Positions 13,501 through 24,681 of a stretch of DNA of 64,000 bases are shown here, piece after piece. The stretch spans positions 682,001 to 746,000 of the forward strand of contig JAYKKR010000015.1 in assembly GCA_036971615.1 (NCBI GenBank), in the 5' to 3' direction. Under the pieces are notes generated by a model. The model was not told where the DNA came from and searched no databases. It saw only the letters and a program-made list of their open reading frames with translations. Position numbers and translations under genes: made by a program. This stretch comes from Amyloporia xantha (lineage: Eukaryota; Basidiomycota; Agaricomycetes; Polyporales; Adustoporiaceae). The stretch's first letter is position 1, and each line of letters opens with the position of its first letter.

Positions 13501-14548
13501 AGCTATTCTGGCTGTCCGTTGCTCTCCTCCAATCCAGTCATCGAGCATTATATCTCGAAGCGATTCACCTGCTGCGTATTACTTTGGAAGTAATGGACAG
13601 TCAAGGCGCATTTCAAGATAATGGTGTGTCGGCCACCCTCCTCGAAGGCCGAGCTCCGCTTGAGGAAGTCGCATGCCAGTTGGATCAACTTCTGGGTCTA
13701 TCTTTCGAGTCCAACTTCTCTTTCTCTCTTGCTTCAATCATGTTCAAGGGTCTTCGGCATCCAGGTCTCAAGGACCCCACGGAGGCCGCGCTGAGAAGTT
13801 TAGTCACAATAAGCGTGCGCTGTTGTAGGGAGGCAGAACATGCTGAGGATGGACCGGAAACTCCCATATGCCAGGATATTATCGGGTACTTCCTTGCGTT
13901 GTTGCCAATATCCACCACGACGAAGAATTTCCGGAGGCTACTTGAAGAGTCTGGCGTTGACCAGTCTTGGTTATCGCAAGACTTCATTGCTTTACGCGGC
14001 GAGGACGATCCCATGGCCAAGGTCCCGTTTACCTTGCTTGGGCTATCCGACGGCAGCATGGCTCTTTTCGTCACATCCTTCGTGGGAGCGATGTTAACGA
14101 CGGCGCAATCTGACGATACAGAATCACAGATGCTGTATAACCTGCTGTCTGACATTGCAGATGCTTTCCCTGACATTGTCTCGATGACGTAAGAGCTCTG
14201 GCCTATTGGAGGATTATGTCTGACGCTTTTGACAGATATGAAAGCCTACAAGATAAGATCAAGGACGCTTTCGCGAACTCGTCGAGCCCGGCTATTCTCA
14301 GCGCTATCTCAAACATTTTCCGGGTAGCCGTACAAGACTCTGATAGGGCGGGGTCCAGCCGGTCAGTGTCAACGCTCAGTATCGACGATGGAGCAACGCA
14401 TGGACCTGGGCGAAGTCACCTTTATGCGCTTGAAGAGCAAGGCATGCAAGGATTGGCGAATAGCTTCCAGTTTTTGCCCGCAAACCAGGGCCATGCGACG
14501 AAAATGATGAATTGGATTTCAGAGCTGGTAATGAAGATCATCGAGTAA
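4571..14548 (+). CDS. ira1: neurofibromin/Ira-type Ras GTPase-activating protein
   Basis: Accelerates GTP hydrolysis on Ras and so dampens Ras-cAMP signalling. Start ATG at 4571 (MPARRPSATAQN); stop TAA at 14546-14548; many short introns, protein roughly 2,700 residues. An early splice (4978-5023) joins LLDKLAK to a frame continuing SVDVLQAQLFVLKVL. The RasGAP domain lies near 9.5-10.9 kb. The arginine-finger motif LFRGNS has its Arg codon at 9738-9740. The FLR motif is rebuilt across intron 10174-10228 as FMFLRFISPAIVAPE. Further on, the frame with VEVLDIELLLFYIF and QFEFIVDFTSFSLASQLPV matches the Sec14-like part of neurofibromin, followed by a PH-like stretch (LRHGVTLYFSSPARDIIVKA) and HEAT-like C-terminal helices ending VMKIIE. 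No lesion was seen in the parts read. Confidence 0.93.
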
Positions 14549-14946
14549 TACTGTCTCACACGTTGTGGTTCTTGGTCTATTGCACAGATTATCATGGTTC
14601 CATTTGCATCTAACTTAACCTCTACACTTTCTGTTTGTACGTAACTGGATCCCTTCCTGCACTACCTCACAGCGCTCTTGTATATATATGCATTTCGCAC
14701 ACAGATGTACTCCTTAGTTGCCTCGCACCTGTGTTCTCTCTTAGCTCTAGTTTGTAGGATACACCGCTGGATTTCCATTGTATATCATTTATTTAGCTGC
14801 TATCACGGGGAAAGCGCACAACTTATTCCACGACCAACAAGACTGTCCCGGCAGGCTGCCGTCGACTAAGGCCTTGACAAGAACGATGTATCAAAGAGAC
14901 TTGACATATACTACGAAACAGACACCATTTGAAAATCTCGCTATGG
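14549..14946. other. intergenic region with left edge of the tandem duplication
   Basis: Holds the 3' flank of the RasGAP gene and the first ~210 bp of duplicated unit A. No coding frame recognised. Confidence 0.5.
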
Positions 14947-17291
14947 TTATGCATGAGGTCTCGCAAATGAAATTCTTTCCGAGGTGGCCCCTTCGAGTTC
15001 GTCTACGTCCATAGATTCATCCGCAGTGTCGGACTCGTCGATCAACATGACCGTCGTCGACACGTCATTTTTGCTTCCAGAAAGAACAGACTAAATGAGA
15101 TATGGAAGACGGTGATATTAGCACAATCAAGACGATGCCAGAAACTTTGTCATCTCTTACCTCGTCTTCTTCAACGGTAGGATTTCCTTTAGGGCGGCTT
15201 TCTGCAGATGACGCGGTAATTCCCAAACGTGTTCTTTTGTTGGGGTGGCCTTCATCACACGGCTCTTCAAGAGTACGTTTGAGGCCTGCTCGCGACGCCA
15301 CGATCTCATGATTGAGATGCTGAACTGGAGCATATATAGACTGGAACCTGCGTAGGTTCTCTGCAGAAGGTGTCAACGCGGAAAATTAAGCAATCGATAC
15401 GGCACTGTGATGCTTACTTTTCGGCATGTATATGAACTCGAACTGTGCGTATGGTTCAGTATCCATGGCGTCAAACGATATCCATTTGGTTTTCTTTCTC
15501 TCGACATAGTCTGTGAGACTAACACAGGGATAATCACCGTGGCTCCGCAGCAGAGACAGACTATCGACATACCAGACACAATCTGTACCCGCCTTCCGGC
15601 TCTGCTTACTGACGCAGACAGGTTCTCCGCTCCATTCTGCGAGGTTAGGTTTGCAGGCAGGCCCTGGACGTGAACGATAAAGGTTGACTTGGATCACTCC
15701 CAAATCGCTCAAGTCTGCTTCAGACATATTTGACTCTTCTCCCTCATCTACAGGAGTATATTCAGTGGGGCTGCATAGACTCCGTCACTGATACACACCG
15801 ACAATGACTTCACGAAACTGATATCTCTTGAACTTTCTCTTGGAAATGTAGATACCATCAGAGCTACTCGAGCTTTGCGGGCCGCATGTTACGCTGTCTG
15901 CGAAATTGCCATCCATGAAACAATCCATCATGACATGTACATCCAACGTGTTCTCAATACAAACGGAGAATGTCTGTGCCGCAAAAAGTGAGGAAGTAAA
16001 AGGTATTCAGCTCGGGAAACATACATCGCCCGCCACACTTGAAACGAGGCATTTCGTGGTACGCGGCTCATCTTCGCACGTCTCGTAATATTCCTCGAGG
16101 GGTTCATATTCACACGAGAGCCACACTTCTATGCCGTCTATCCCTAGCATGTCGATTGTTAGCGGAATTTGGAGAAGTATAGGTACGCCACGAATTCGAC
16201 TGTCGTCGGGTCCAAGGAACATATGCTCCGTTCAGATGTGGCAGTGCATCGCACCATAGTAAGCCTGGCCTCATGTTGCATCCATTCCTGGTCTGGAATA
16301 GTTGGAACGAGGACATCTTATATCTGTGTCGAAGGTATACACAATCGATTTTCCAGGATAGGTCCTCGCGCAGTATGTAACATGTGATAGAGGTGTCTCG
16401 GGAAGCAAGTCCAGTGGCCGTTCATCGGGACAGGTCATTCTTACCCTTCCTAACCTCGACAATCATAGTGAGCAGTATATTTCAACGAGGAAAGGTAGAT
16501 GGTGACGAGTGACCTCTTACTTCTCAGCTGGGCCATCCATAGAATTAGACCTGTCCAGTATGTCATGGGCGATTTACACGCATCGATCTCCGGGGGCACA
16601 GCGAATCAACTTCCGACAGCGCCTCCGTGCGTGTGCGTTTTCAGACTAGAGTTGACTTCGACCACTCGATAAGATCGAAAGTTGGCGTTTGTGGGCTCGT
16701 CTCACCTCCTGATATGACACTAGTCTAGATTCTACCATGACTCAAAAAAAGAAGTGAGTCATGTCTGCGTATGTACATCTCAAAGAAATATCCTCACTGC
16801 TGTCTGACCGGTAGGATCGCCTGACTGGTCCGTGCCGACTATCATGCTCGAGCAGAAGCGGCCAAGGCAAGGAGTGTCCTCAAACAAGACACGCCGTCAC
16901 AATCTCAATCCAGAAACTTGTAGAAATCGTCGTATTTCTAGCAATTGTAGGACCTGAGACTCAGAATCAACTTGATCAATGGATGGTGTTGCACCAAATC
17001 TCGAGCTCAGCACAGGGGAGTTATATGATCATCTTCGAAGAAGAGTCCACCGGGTACGCAATTAAACGCGGCCTCACGAGCATACTATATCCTCTATGCG
17101 AAGATGGTTCCGTATAGTGAGCATATCATGAGCACTCGGTACCACACTGTACCAGAAAGCGAAGGTATGCGTGCCAGTGAGTCCAAAGCGCACGCGTGCA
17201 CCGCGCTGAATCTCTGGCCAGGAACCACGTGGGATACCTTTTCTAGTTGGCCTACTGTGACAGTGGTTCCCTCCTGTCGTGCAGCGACAAG
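14734..17291. repeat. tandem segmental duplication, unit A
   Basis: About 2.56 kb that recurs in the same orientation at 17308-19727. The unit starts with the block ttctctcttagctctag and ends with a block containing ggttccctcctgtcg. Coding exons, introns and flanking DNA are all shared, with many substitutions and small indels, so the duplication is not very recent. Offset between units is 2574 bp at the left edge. Confidence 0.9.
14947..16150 (-). CDS. DUF7918-family protein, tandem copy A
   Basis: Unknown function; DUF7918 is a domain common in expanded families of mushroom-forming fungi. Model: ATG at 16150 (MLGIDGIEVWLSC), six exons, stop TAA at 14947-14949, about 300 residues. After splicing, blocks in order are GIEVWLSCEYEPLEEYYET, TFSVCIENTLDV, KRYQFREVIV, SDLGVIQVNLYRSR, RKAGTDCV, EPYAQFEFIYMPKK, then a basic NKRTR patch and an acidic tail (DESMDVDELEG). 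The unspliced frame shows a TGA at 15785-15787, but it lies inside a good 49-bp intron (gtgtat...ctgtag) that keeps the frame, so the copy looks intact. The domain name comes from block order, not a search. Confidence 0.75.
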
Positions 17292-17517
17292 CACCTTGTG
17301 ACATGTCTTCTCTCTTAGCTCTAGTTTGTAGGGTATACCGTTGGATTTCCATTGCATATCATTTATTTAGCTGCTATCCCGGGAAAAGCGCACATCTTAT
17401 TCCACGACCAACAAATTGTCCCGGTAGGGTGCCGCCGACCAAGGCCTGATAAGAGCGATGCATTAAAGAGGCTTGTCATGTAGTACGAAAAAAAATCATT
17501 TGAAAAGTTCGCTATGG
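16151..17517. other. upstream part of unit A and 3' flank of unit B gene
   Basis: Upstream region of DUF7918 copy A and the junction of the two repeat units (17291/17308). On the minus strand at 17094-17357 a frame includes VAARQEG and VPGQRFSAVHA, which recurs in unit B; its nature is unknown. No complete gene seen. Confidence 0.4.
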
Positions 17518-19727
17518 TTATGCATGAGGTCTTGCAAATGAAAGTGTTTCCGAGGTGACCCCTTCGAGTCCGTCTACATCCATAAACTCATCCACAGTGT
17601 CCTCGGTCAACACGACGTCATTTTCGCTTCCAGACAGAACCGACTAATTAAGATATGGAGAACGTCTATATCAGCACAATGAAGACGACGCCAGAAACTG
17701 TGTCATCTCCTACCTCGTCTTCAACGGTAGGATTTCCTTCCGGAAGGCTTTCTGTGAACGACGCAGTAATTTCCGAACGTGTTCTTTTCTTCGGGTGGCC
17801 TTCATCACACGGCTCTTCAAGAGTATGTTTGAGACCTACTCGCGACGCCACAATCTCATGATTGAGATGTTGGACGGGAGCAAATATAGATTGGAACATG
17901 CGTAGGTTCTCTGCAGAAGGTGTCAATGCGAAAAATTGAGTGATTGATACAGAACTGGGTGCTTACTTTTCGGCATGTACATGAACTGGAACTGTGCGTA
18001 TGGTTCGATATCTACGACATTAACGGTTGCCCAATTGGTTGTGATTTCCTCCACATAATCTGTGAGACTACAACAAGGCTAATCGTCATGGCTACGCATC
18101 AGAGACAGACTACCGACATACCAGACACAATTTGTACCCGCCTTCCGGCTTTGATTACTGACACAGACAGGCTCTCCGCTCAATTCTCTGAGGCTGAATT
18201 CACGCGGCATATGAGGCTCGGGACTTGCACAATAAAGCTTGACTTGGATTGTTCCCAAATCGCTCAAGTGTGCTTCAGATATACATGACTCTTGTTCCTC
18301 GTCTACAGGAGTACATTTAGTAGGGGTGCACAGACTCTGTCGCCGATACACACCGACAATGACTTCACGAAACTGATATCTCTTGAGCTCCGTCTTGGAA
18401 ATGTAGACACCTACAGAGCTCCACGAGCTTTGAGGGTTGCACGATATGCCATCTGCCAATTTGCCGTCCATGAAACAAAACATCACGATATTTATATTCA
18501 ATGTGTTCTTAACGCAAACGGAGAATGTCTGGACCGCAGGCAATGAGGAGGTAGAAGGTTTTCAGCTCGGAAAGCGTACCTCTCCCGCCACGCTGGAAAC
18601 GAGGCATTTCACGGTACAATCGTCTTCGCGCGTCTCGCAATATTCCTGGAGGCGTTCATTTCCACACGAGAGCCACACTTCTATGCCGTCTATCCCTAGC
18701 ATGTCGAATGTCAGTGAAATTTAAAGAAGTATGGGTACGCCACGAATAGTCTGGAGGAGACTTCGACTGTCGTCGGGTCCAAGTAACATAGGTTCCGCTC
18801 AGATATGGGAGTGCATCGCACCATAGTAAGCCTCGCCTCATGTTGCATCCTTGCCTGGTCTGGTATAGCTGGAACGAGGACATCTTATATCTGCGTCGAA
18901 GGTATACACAATCGATTTTCCAGGGTAGGCCCTCGTGTAGTATGCTCGAATCTCATAGTGATCAGTACGTTTCAACGAAGACAGTTAAGTGGCGACGAGT
19001 GACCTCTTACTTCTCAGCTAGGCCATCCATAGATTTAGATCTGTCCAGATTGTCACGGGTGATTTACACGCATCGATCTCCGGGGGCAGAACATCTGGGT
19101 CAACCTTCGACAGCGCCTCCGTGTGTGCGCGTTTTCAGACTTGGCGTTTGTGGGCTCGTCTCACCTCATGATATGACACTAGTCTAGATTCTCCCAGGAC
19201 TCAAAAAAAAAGAAGTAAGTGATGTTTGTGTATGTACATTTCAAAAGATATCCTCACTGCTGTCTGATCGGTAGGATAGCCTGACTGATCCGTGCCGACT
19301 ATCATGCTCGAGCAGAAGCGGCCAAGGCAAGGAGTGTCCTCAAACAAGACACGCCGTTACAACCTCAATCCAGAAACTCATAAAGTAGAAATCGTCGTGT
19401 TTCTAGCCATCGTAGGACCTGCAATGAGACTCAGAATCAAGTTGATCAACGGATGCTGTCGAGCTCTTGACGCTTCAGGGGAGTTATATGATCATCTTCG
19501 AAGCAGAGTCCTCCGGAGGTGTTAATAACACGGCCTTCAGAGCGTACTATATCCTCTGTTCGAAGATGGTTCCGCAAAGTTAGCATATCATGAGCACCAC
19601 TGTTATGTGTGAGTCCAAAGAGCACACGTGCACCGTGCACCGCCGCGCTGAATCTCTGGCCGAGGACCACGTGGGATTCCTTTTCTAGTTGGTCTACAAT
19701 GGTTCCCTCCTGTCGCGCAGCGACAAG
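17308..19727. repeat. tandem segmental duplication, unit B
   Basis: Second, slightly shorter copy (about 2.42 kb) of the segment at 14734-17291, directly repeated 17 bp after unit A ends. It carries the second DUF7918 gene and the same upstream DNA. Confidence 0.9.
17518..18702 (-). CDS. DUF7918-family protein, tandem copy B
   Basis: Paralogue of the gene at 14947-16150 with the same six-exon structure. ATG at 18702 (MLGIDGIEVWLSC), first intron 18529-18579, stop TAA at 17518-17520, about 300 residues by hand count. Blocks: TFSVCVKNTLNI, GVYISKTELKRYQFREVIV, SDLGTIQVKLY, RKAGTNCV, EPYAQFQFMYMPKK, basic KKRTR, acidic DEFMDVDGLEG tail. An apparent TAG after LMRSHDD sits in an intron with donor gtatgt and acceptor ttgtag that restores CLTDYVEE, so it is not a lesion. 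The basic patch suggests nuclear location, but that is inference. Confidence 0.78.
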
Positions 19728-19990
19728 TAGTCCATACGAGTGGATGTTCGTAACATTGTTCTCGCTACTTACGTGTACTGTGAGAATAAAAGACTACTGG
19801 GGCTATCTGACGCGTATCTCGGGTGGAGGACACTCGAATCATTCGTGGGACTGTCCTCTGGGAATTGCCTCCGTCGTCGTTCTCCAGCCGGCCTCGATTT
19901 TGCATGTTCTCCGTGACTTTCATATCCCAACATACAACGAGGTAGCCGCCTTGGTGTCTCCTCGTATCACGCTGCTCGTATATTACTACA
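18703..19990 (-). other. upstream region of DUF7918 copy B with an unassigned reading frame
   Basis: On the minus strand from about 19990 to 19446 two open stretches read like protein: one with GGYLVVCWDMKVTEN and TRQIAPVVFYSHS, then a gtaagt donor, then a frame with SYGLLVAARQEG and LGQRFSAAVHGARVLFGLT. The second part is inside repeat unit B and has a diverged partner in unit A near 17094-17357; the first part is single copy. No start, stop or family could be fixed. It may be the remnant of a gene cut by the duplication. Confidence 0.3.
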
Positions 19991-22900
19991 ATGCCCTTTC
20001 AATCGCGACCCCGCACGCCCGACTCTCCAATGTCTGGTAGCCTACGACGCGCAACGGACACTATTGATGATCTCACCCTAGCACTGGCCAACTTCTCTCG
20101 TGTCTCTTCGCCGGAACCCTCTAGCGTCACTACATGTTGTTGTGGGCGAGACGACTGCGAGGCCAGTAAGGCATGGCTAGCATGGAAGTCCAAAATGGAG
20201 AGCCGTCTTGTCCTGAGCGCAGGTAGGGCTTTCTGCACGGTGGGCCTTTGTCAGGTAGCTTACGAATGTTCAAGAGGTGGGACAGGCCTTGCTAGAAAGG
20301 CACGAAGCATATGTCCGCCGGAATGAGGTTTGGTCATCTATTCTGGTTGTGCAGAATGATTGACTAACGGTGTAACTGTGCAGTCAGCCAACCATATCTC
20401 ACCCTCCCAACACAATGACACAATAACTGGCGAAGAACAGGTTGATGCGCGGGTTGCGGATCTAGTCAAAGAGGTATGTTCGCGCCTCGTTACCCGACCA
20501 TCTAACAGGGATTGACCATCGCGGTCTATTCTCAGAATGCTGTCCTTGAGAAGGTCAGCCAAATTGGGATATCGCGACCAACCAGCACATTGACTTGGCG
20601 TGCAGCGTCTTACCCAGGCTCTTGTCAACAATGAAGTTGCCGAGGCCTCCAATAAGAGCGCTCTTCAGGAGCTGCAGGAGGCTCGCGCAAATGTTTCCCG
20701 TCTGACTGCTCAGGGTGCTCGGGCTGTTGGCTGGGAGAACAGACTCGCGGTGGCTCTTCAAGAGAAAGATGACATGCAACAAGAACGAGACAGTGCGACT
20801 CAGAGAGCCAACTTAGCGGAGTCTCGCATCAGTGCTCTCCGAGAGAAATACGGTAGGCTAGTCGTACATTCTCGTGCTCTTTTGGTATATAACGCATCAA
20901 CAGCAAAGTTGCAGGCTCAGGTAACAAGACTGCGCGAAGATTTGGAGATGCAAAGAATACATCGTCGAGGGTTGTCTCAAGAGATACTCAGCGAAGCACG
21001 TCAGCGGTTGGCTCAGATGCAGCAATCAGTATGTATGAATTTTGCCTGACTATAGTTGCTCTCCTGAATTGCTTGAGCAGCAATCCGGATACTCTGGACA
21101 CAGTGAAAACGTCGAGGTTACAAGGGTGCTCGAGGCGCTAGTGGCGGACAATGAAGCCCTGAAGCGAGACAATGCTGAGCTGCAAAACCTCCTCAGAGAG
21201 TCGCGAGAAGACCTCCGCACTCTGCAAGAGGAGGTGGAGGAGCGACGGGCAGGTGATATGTCATACCTGCGACATCGCTACACGAATAGCGGCCATTCGT
21301 CTAATTTCGCAGAGGCATCCTCGCCATTGTCCACCACCTTCCACGTGGGAACTGCCCCCACTGGTTCCGTGCTGCATTCATGGCATCGGCGTGGAGATTC
21401 CGGCCCATTGCCAATGCGACGGGCCGCAAGCACAGAGCGGTCCTCAGGGCGACCATTTGTAAGTAGCAATTTCGAGTATGAAACTTCGCTTGCTCATCAT
21501 GTATCCAGGAGCCTCTAACTCCAGAGACAGATCGGCGACCACTGTCCCCTACAGATTCCCTTGTACCTTCGGAGACTAAATGGTCCTCATTTGGTCAGCC
21601 GTATGCTCATCACGACTTTGAGGCCGACGAAGACGGAGTCCATGACAATCGACTCTCCTCTCTTGAAAAGTCACGCGCCCAGAAGTCGCTTCTGCTCCTC
21701 ACGCGTTCACGAGGAGTACAGACGGATGGCATATGGAATGGGTTGACGTCTTCACCAGTTCCACATTCGTTTGGGGACCATATGTCATCAAGCACTCCCC
21801 ACGATGGCAGATCCGAGTCGTCCTCTCTGACAGATGGCCAGTCTGGCGCGATCAGCGCGCTCATCGACAGAGTGGCGATGCTGCTGAACCGACTAACGCA
21901 AGCCGATGCACTCACACTGACTAACCGGTTGAAGCGTCAACGCCTCTTGGGTGCAGATGTGAGCCACTTGTCCCGGAATACAGTCAGTAGTATCCTCCAT
22001 GAAGCAACGACACTTCGTGCGCACTTCCGTGCATTCCTAGAGGACGAGAAAGCAACCTTGATGTGCAGCCGACGCGACCTGCGCGGGCTGTTCAAGTTGT
22101 TCAAAGACATGTTCGTGGAAATGGGGCAAATGCGCGTGACGCTGAACGACGTCATCCTCGATCCGACGGTTGCAGGGAAGGTCAGTGAGATGGCAATGCA
22201 CCCGGCCAAGGCCGCATCTGCGGAAGCAGCGGCGAGCGGCGACGCATCTACTAACGCAGCCACATCAAGTAGCTGGATGGCACCTCTCTCGAAGCTGCTC
22301 GGGCTTCCCGGCGGCAGCCACCCCAATTCGAGCGACACCGCCGCTACTCGCGCTCTGTCGCCACCCGCGAGACCTGGTGCGCGATCGCAGAACCGTATAC
22401 CCTCACGGATCGTACCGAAGCGCGAAGCTGCCCTGTCCGCGTCGGCGATGACCGTCAACGTCGAGTTCAGCGGCACCGCTGTCGGACGGTCCGTCACGAG
22501 CACTTATTCGGCCCACCCCGCGCGTGAGGACAGCATCAGCATCCTCGCGATGCAAGGCGCGCTGACCCAGTCGGTGCCCCCACCGAATGTCTCTAAGAGC
22601 CTCATGGGCATCTTCGCCGGGGCACCGCGGGTAGAGGACGGCGTGGACCCGTGGATTGTCGTTCCCCGGGCACAGCGCGGGACCACCATGCCTAGCATCG
22701 CGTCTGTGAACGCGACGACGACGGTCGGCCGGTCTGCGTTGCGGCGCGCGAATAGCAGGCTGTCTCGCACCGTCGACGCCGTGATCGACTCGCATGCTGC
22801 ACAACGCGAGAGCGGCGAAGAGCATGATGTCGTGGGCTCCTTGCTCGAGCGCACGCTGAGTCACCGAGGCCTATCCGACTCCTCCATCCACTCGACATTC

Positions 22901-23317
22901 ATCAGCCACGGCGAGCAGCAGGGGAGCCCGCGACGGTCGTCGCACGACGAAACCGAGGAGGCGGCCGCTGGATACGACCGGAATTCCGTCCTCCATGCGC
23001 TCAGCAAGAGGATGCAGAGCTTCCGCTTCGCCGGGCCCATCTCGAGTGCCCCTGCCGATGCTGGCCCGTCGCTATCCAGGCCAGATACGCCAGTGTCTGC
23101 CGCGGATGGGAGACAGACTCCGACAGGCGCACGGGCGTCGTCGCCCCCGGCTCGGGCTGCTTCGCCAGGTTCGTCGAGGCTGTTTCCCACTGTGAACCTG
23201 TCCTCGTGGGCGGCGGCGGCTCTGGATCCAACGCAGGAGCCGTCGTCGTATCTGGCTGGTAGCCCGCGGGAGGAAGCGTATATGCACCGGGCGTGGGCAC
23301 GAGAGAGGGATGTGTAG
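19991..23317 (+). CDS. large coiled-coil protein of unknown function
   Basis: Family not recognised. ATG at 19991 (MPFQSRPRTPDSPMSGSL), stop TAG at 23315-23317; short 5' exons are joined by introns, e.g. after VLSA, then EVGQALLERHEAYVRRNE. Order: a Cys-bearing motif TTCCCGRDDCEASKAWLAWK; heptad-like coiled coil (ALQELQEARANVSRLTAQ, AKLQAQVTRLREDLEMQR); a second coil (LVADNEALKRDNAELQNLL); a disordered linker; the motif LLLLTRSRGVQTDG; then a helical block near 21840-22200 (IDRVAMLLNRLTQADALTL, NRLKRQRLLGADVSHLSRN, RDLRGLFKLFKDMFVEM). The last ~370 residues are Ser/Ala/Pro-rich and GC-rich. A structural or cytoskeletal role is only inferred from the coils. Confidence 0.85.
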
Positions 23318-24681
23318 ACTCGTCGGATTCTGCTTCTCATCCCGGACTTGTGAATTATTGGTTATATCTCTCTGTTCGACGTCTGAATCTAGAGTAGAGC
23401 TTATTTACTTCCATTTTCACGTTCATTTTCACGGTTCTCGCAATGTAACTTATCACATCATTGTTGATACCACACTACATATACCATTCATCCTGGTCAG
23501 TTCATCTATTCCGCCTTATGATACACGGCACTCTGCCCTTGTGGGTAACACGCTCGTGCTGCTAAGCAGGCCCTTTCCTGCCGTCTTCGGGAGGTGGCGC
23601 CCATCCTGAGGCGGTACTCTGTTTCTGAAATTTCACCAGCGTCCTGCTTGCTAAATCGCTCCGACTGCTGCGTCCGACGCCACTACCCGTACGTGTAGAC
23701 GACCCGGACTGCAGTATGCATGTAGACTGTTCTCATCAAGGCACTGGCATATAGTATGTGAGGCACATGCATACCTCCACGCTCCGTCCCGAGAGTGCTT
23801 TTCGCCACACCATCCCCGAGATCATACGGGACTGTGCATGACTAGCGACGCCCGAACTACCAAGTTACGTTGTCTCAATTGCCGTACCTGTTGAGCTGCG
23901 CAGATGCTTGCGGCATATCCTCGAGCGCGATTGCTCCCCTGAGTTTCGTACAAGTCCTGGTGACTCGATTCTGAGACAGGCGCAGCCAGTCAAGGCAAAT
24001 GACGCCACCAGCCAAGGTGTCGCAAGTCACCAACATTGCCGGGATGGTAGTAGACATAACCAGCACTGCTGGGCGGCACTGGAAAAACGCGCATATCGAC
24101 TGTGCGCTGTCAAGTAATTGCGTCGACGGCGGACGAGTGCAAGCCGCTGGGAAGCCCCCTGGAGCATAGGCTGAGATAGGGTCGCGGACAAGCCATGCGT
24201 ATATTTAGCGAGGGCGCCAGACAGATTGTCGGCCAAACCGGTGCGCTCCGTCCACTTCAATCCACAAACTGTGGTTATCGACGGACTGACAGCGTGAGTA
24301 TCTGTTCTAGCGCGCTGAACATCTCGAATACGAGATCGACCCGAAGACCACGAACGGCTTTCACGATGGACGACCAGTCAGTCAGCCTCACCGATGGAAG
24401 CGCGTATTGTCTTTGTCGACGCCCGGGGGGACAAGGGGTGCGGTATTTAGGCCTGTATCCGGTGCTATGGTCTGATTAGGCACTGCATCCCAGTCCACAT
24501 GACGATAGAGAGGGGGGAAGCGAGGCTGTGTGAATATGATCCAGAGGACTGCGGAATCTGAAGCAGCTGTCCATGTTCGCTCCAGGTCGACGTCTATATA
24601 TACGTCAGGTTCACAATCTCGTCGCACACTCGCAACTTGCGCTCTTCGTCCCCGCCGCACACTGCCAGTGAAAGGTGAGCC
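23318..24681. other. intergenic region, nothing recognised
   Basis: About 1.36 kb between two plus-strand genes. Short overlapping frames only, no motifs. The right end carries the likely promoter of the stomatin gene. Confidence 0.5.
24595..24602 (+). promoter_or_regulatory. TATA-like element upstream of stomatin gene
   Basis: TATATATA, 80 bp before the ATG at 24682, a position compatible with a fungal TATA box. Based on sequence and spacing only. Confidence 0.4.

Noticed and set aside
15785..15787. In-frame TGA in DUF7918 copy A, at first read as a pseudogene lesion (copy B has CGA)
   Set aside because: It lies inside a 49-bp stretch with donor gtgtat and acceptor cctgtag present in both copies; splicing it out keeps the frame (VIV to DEGEES), so the stop is intronic.
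18085..18090. TAG after LMRSHDD in DUF7918 copy B
   Set aside because: A consensus gtatgt donor upstream and a tag acceptor just downstream remove it in both copies and join RKAGTNCV to CLTDYVEE.
22403..22864. Long minus-strand frames opposite the coiled-coil gene and, similarly, opposite the stomatin gene at 25455-26084
   Set aside because: Shadows produced by the high third-position GC of the true plus-strand exons.
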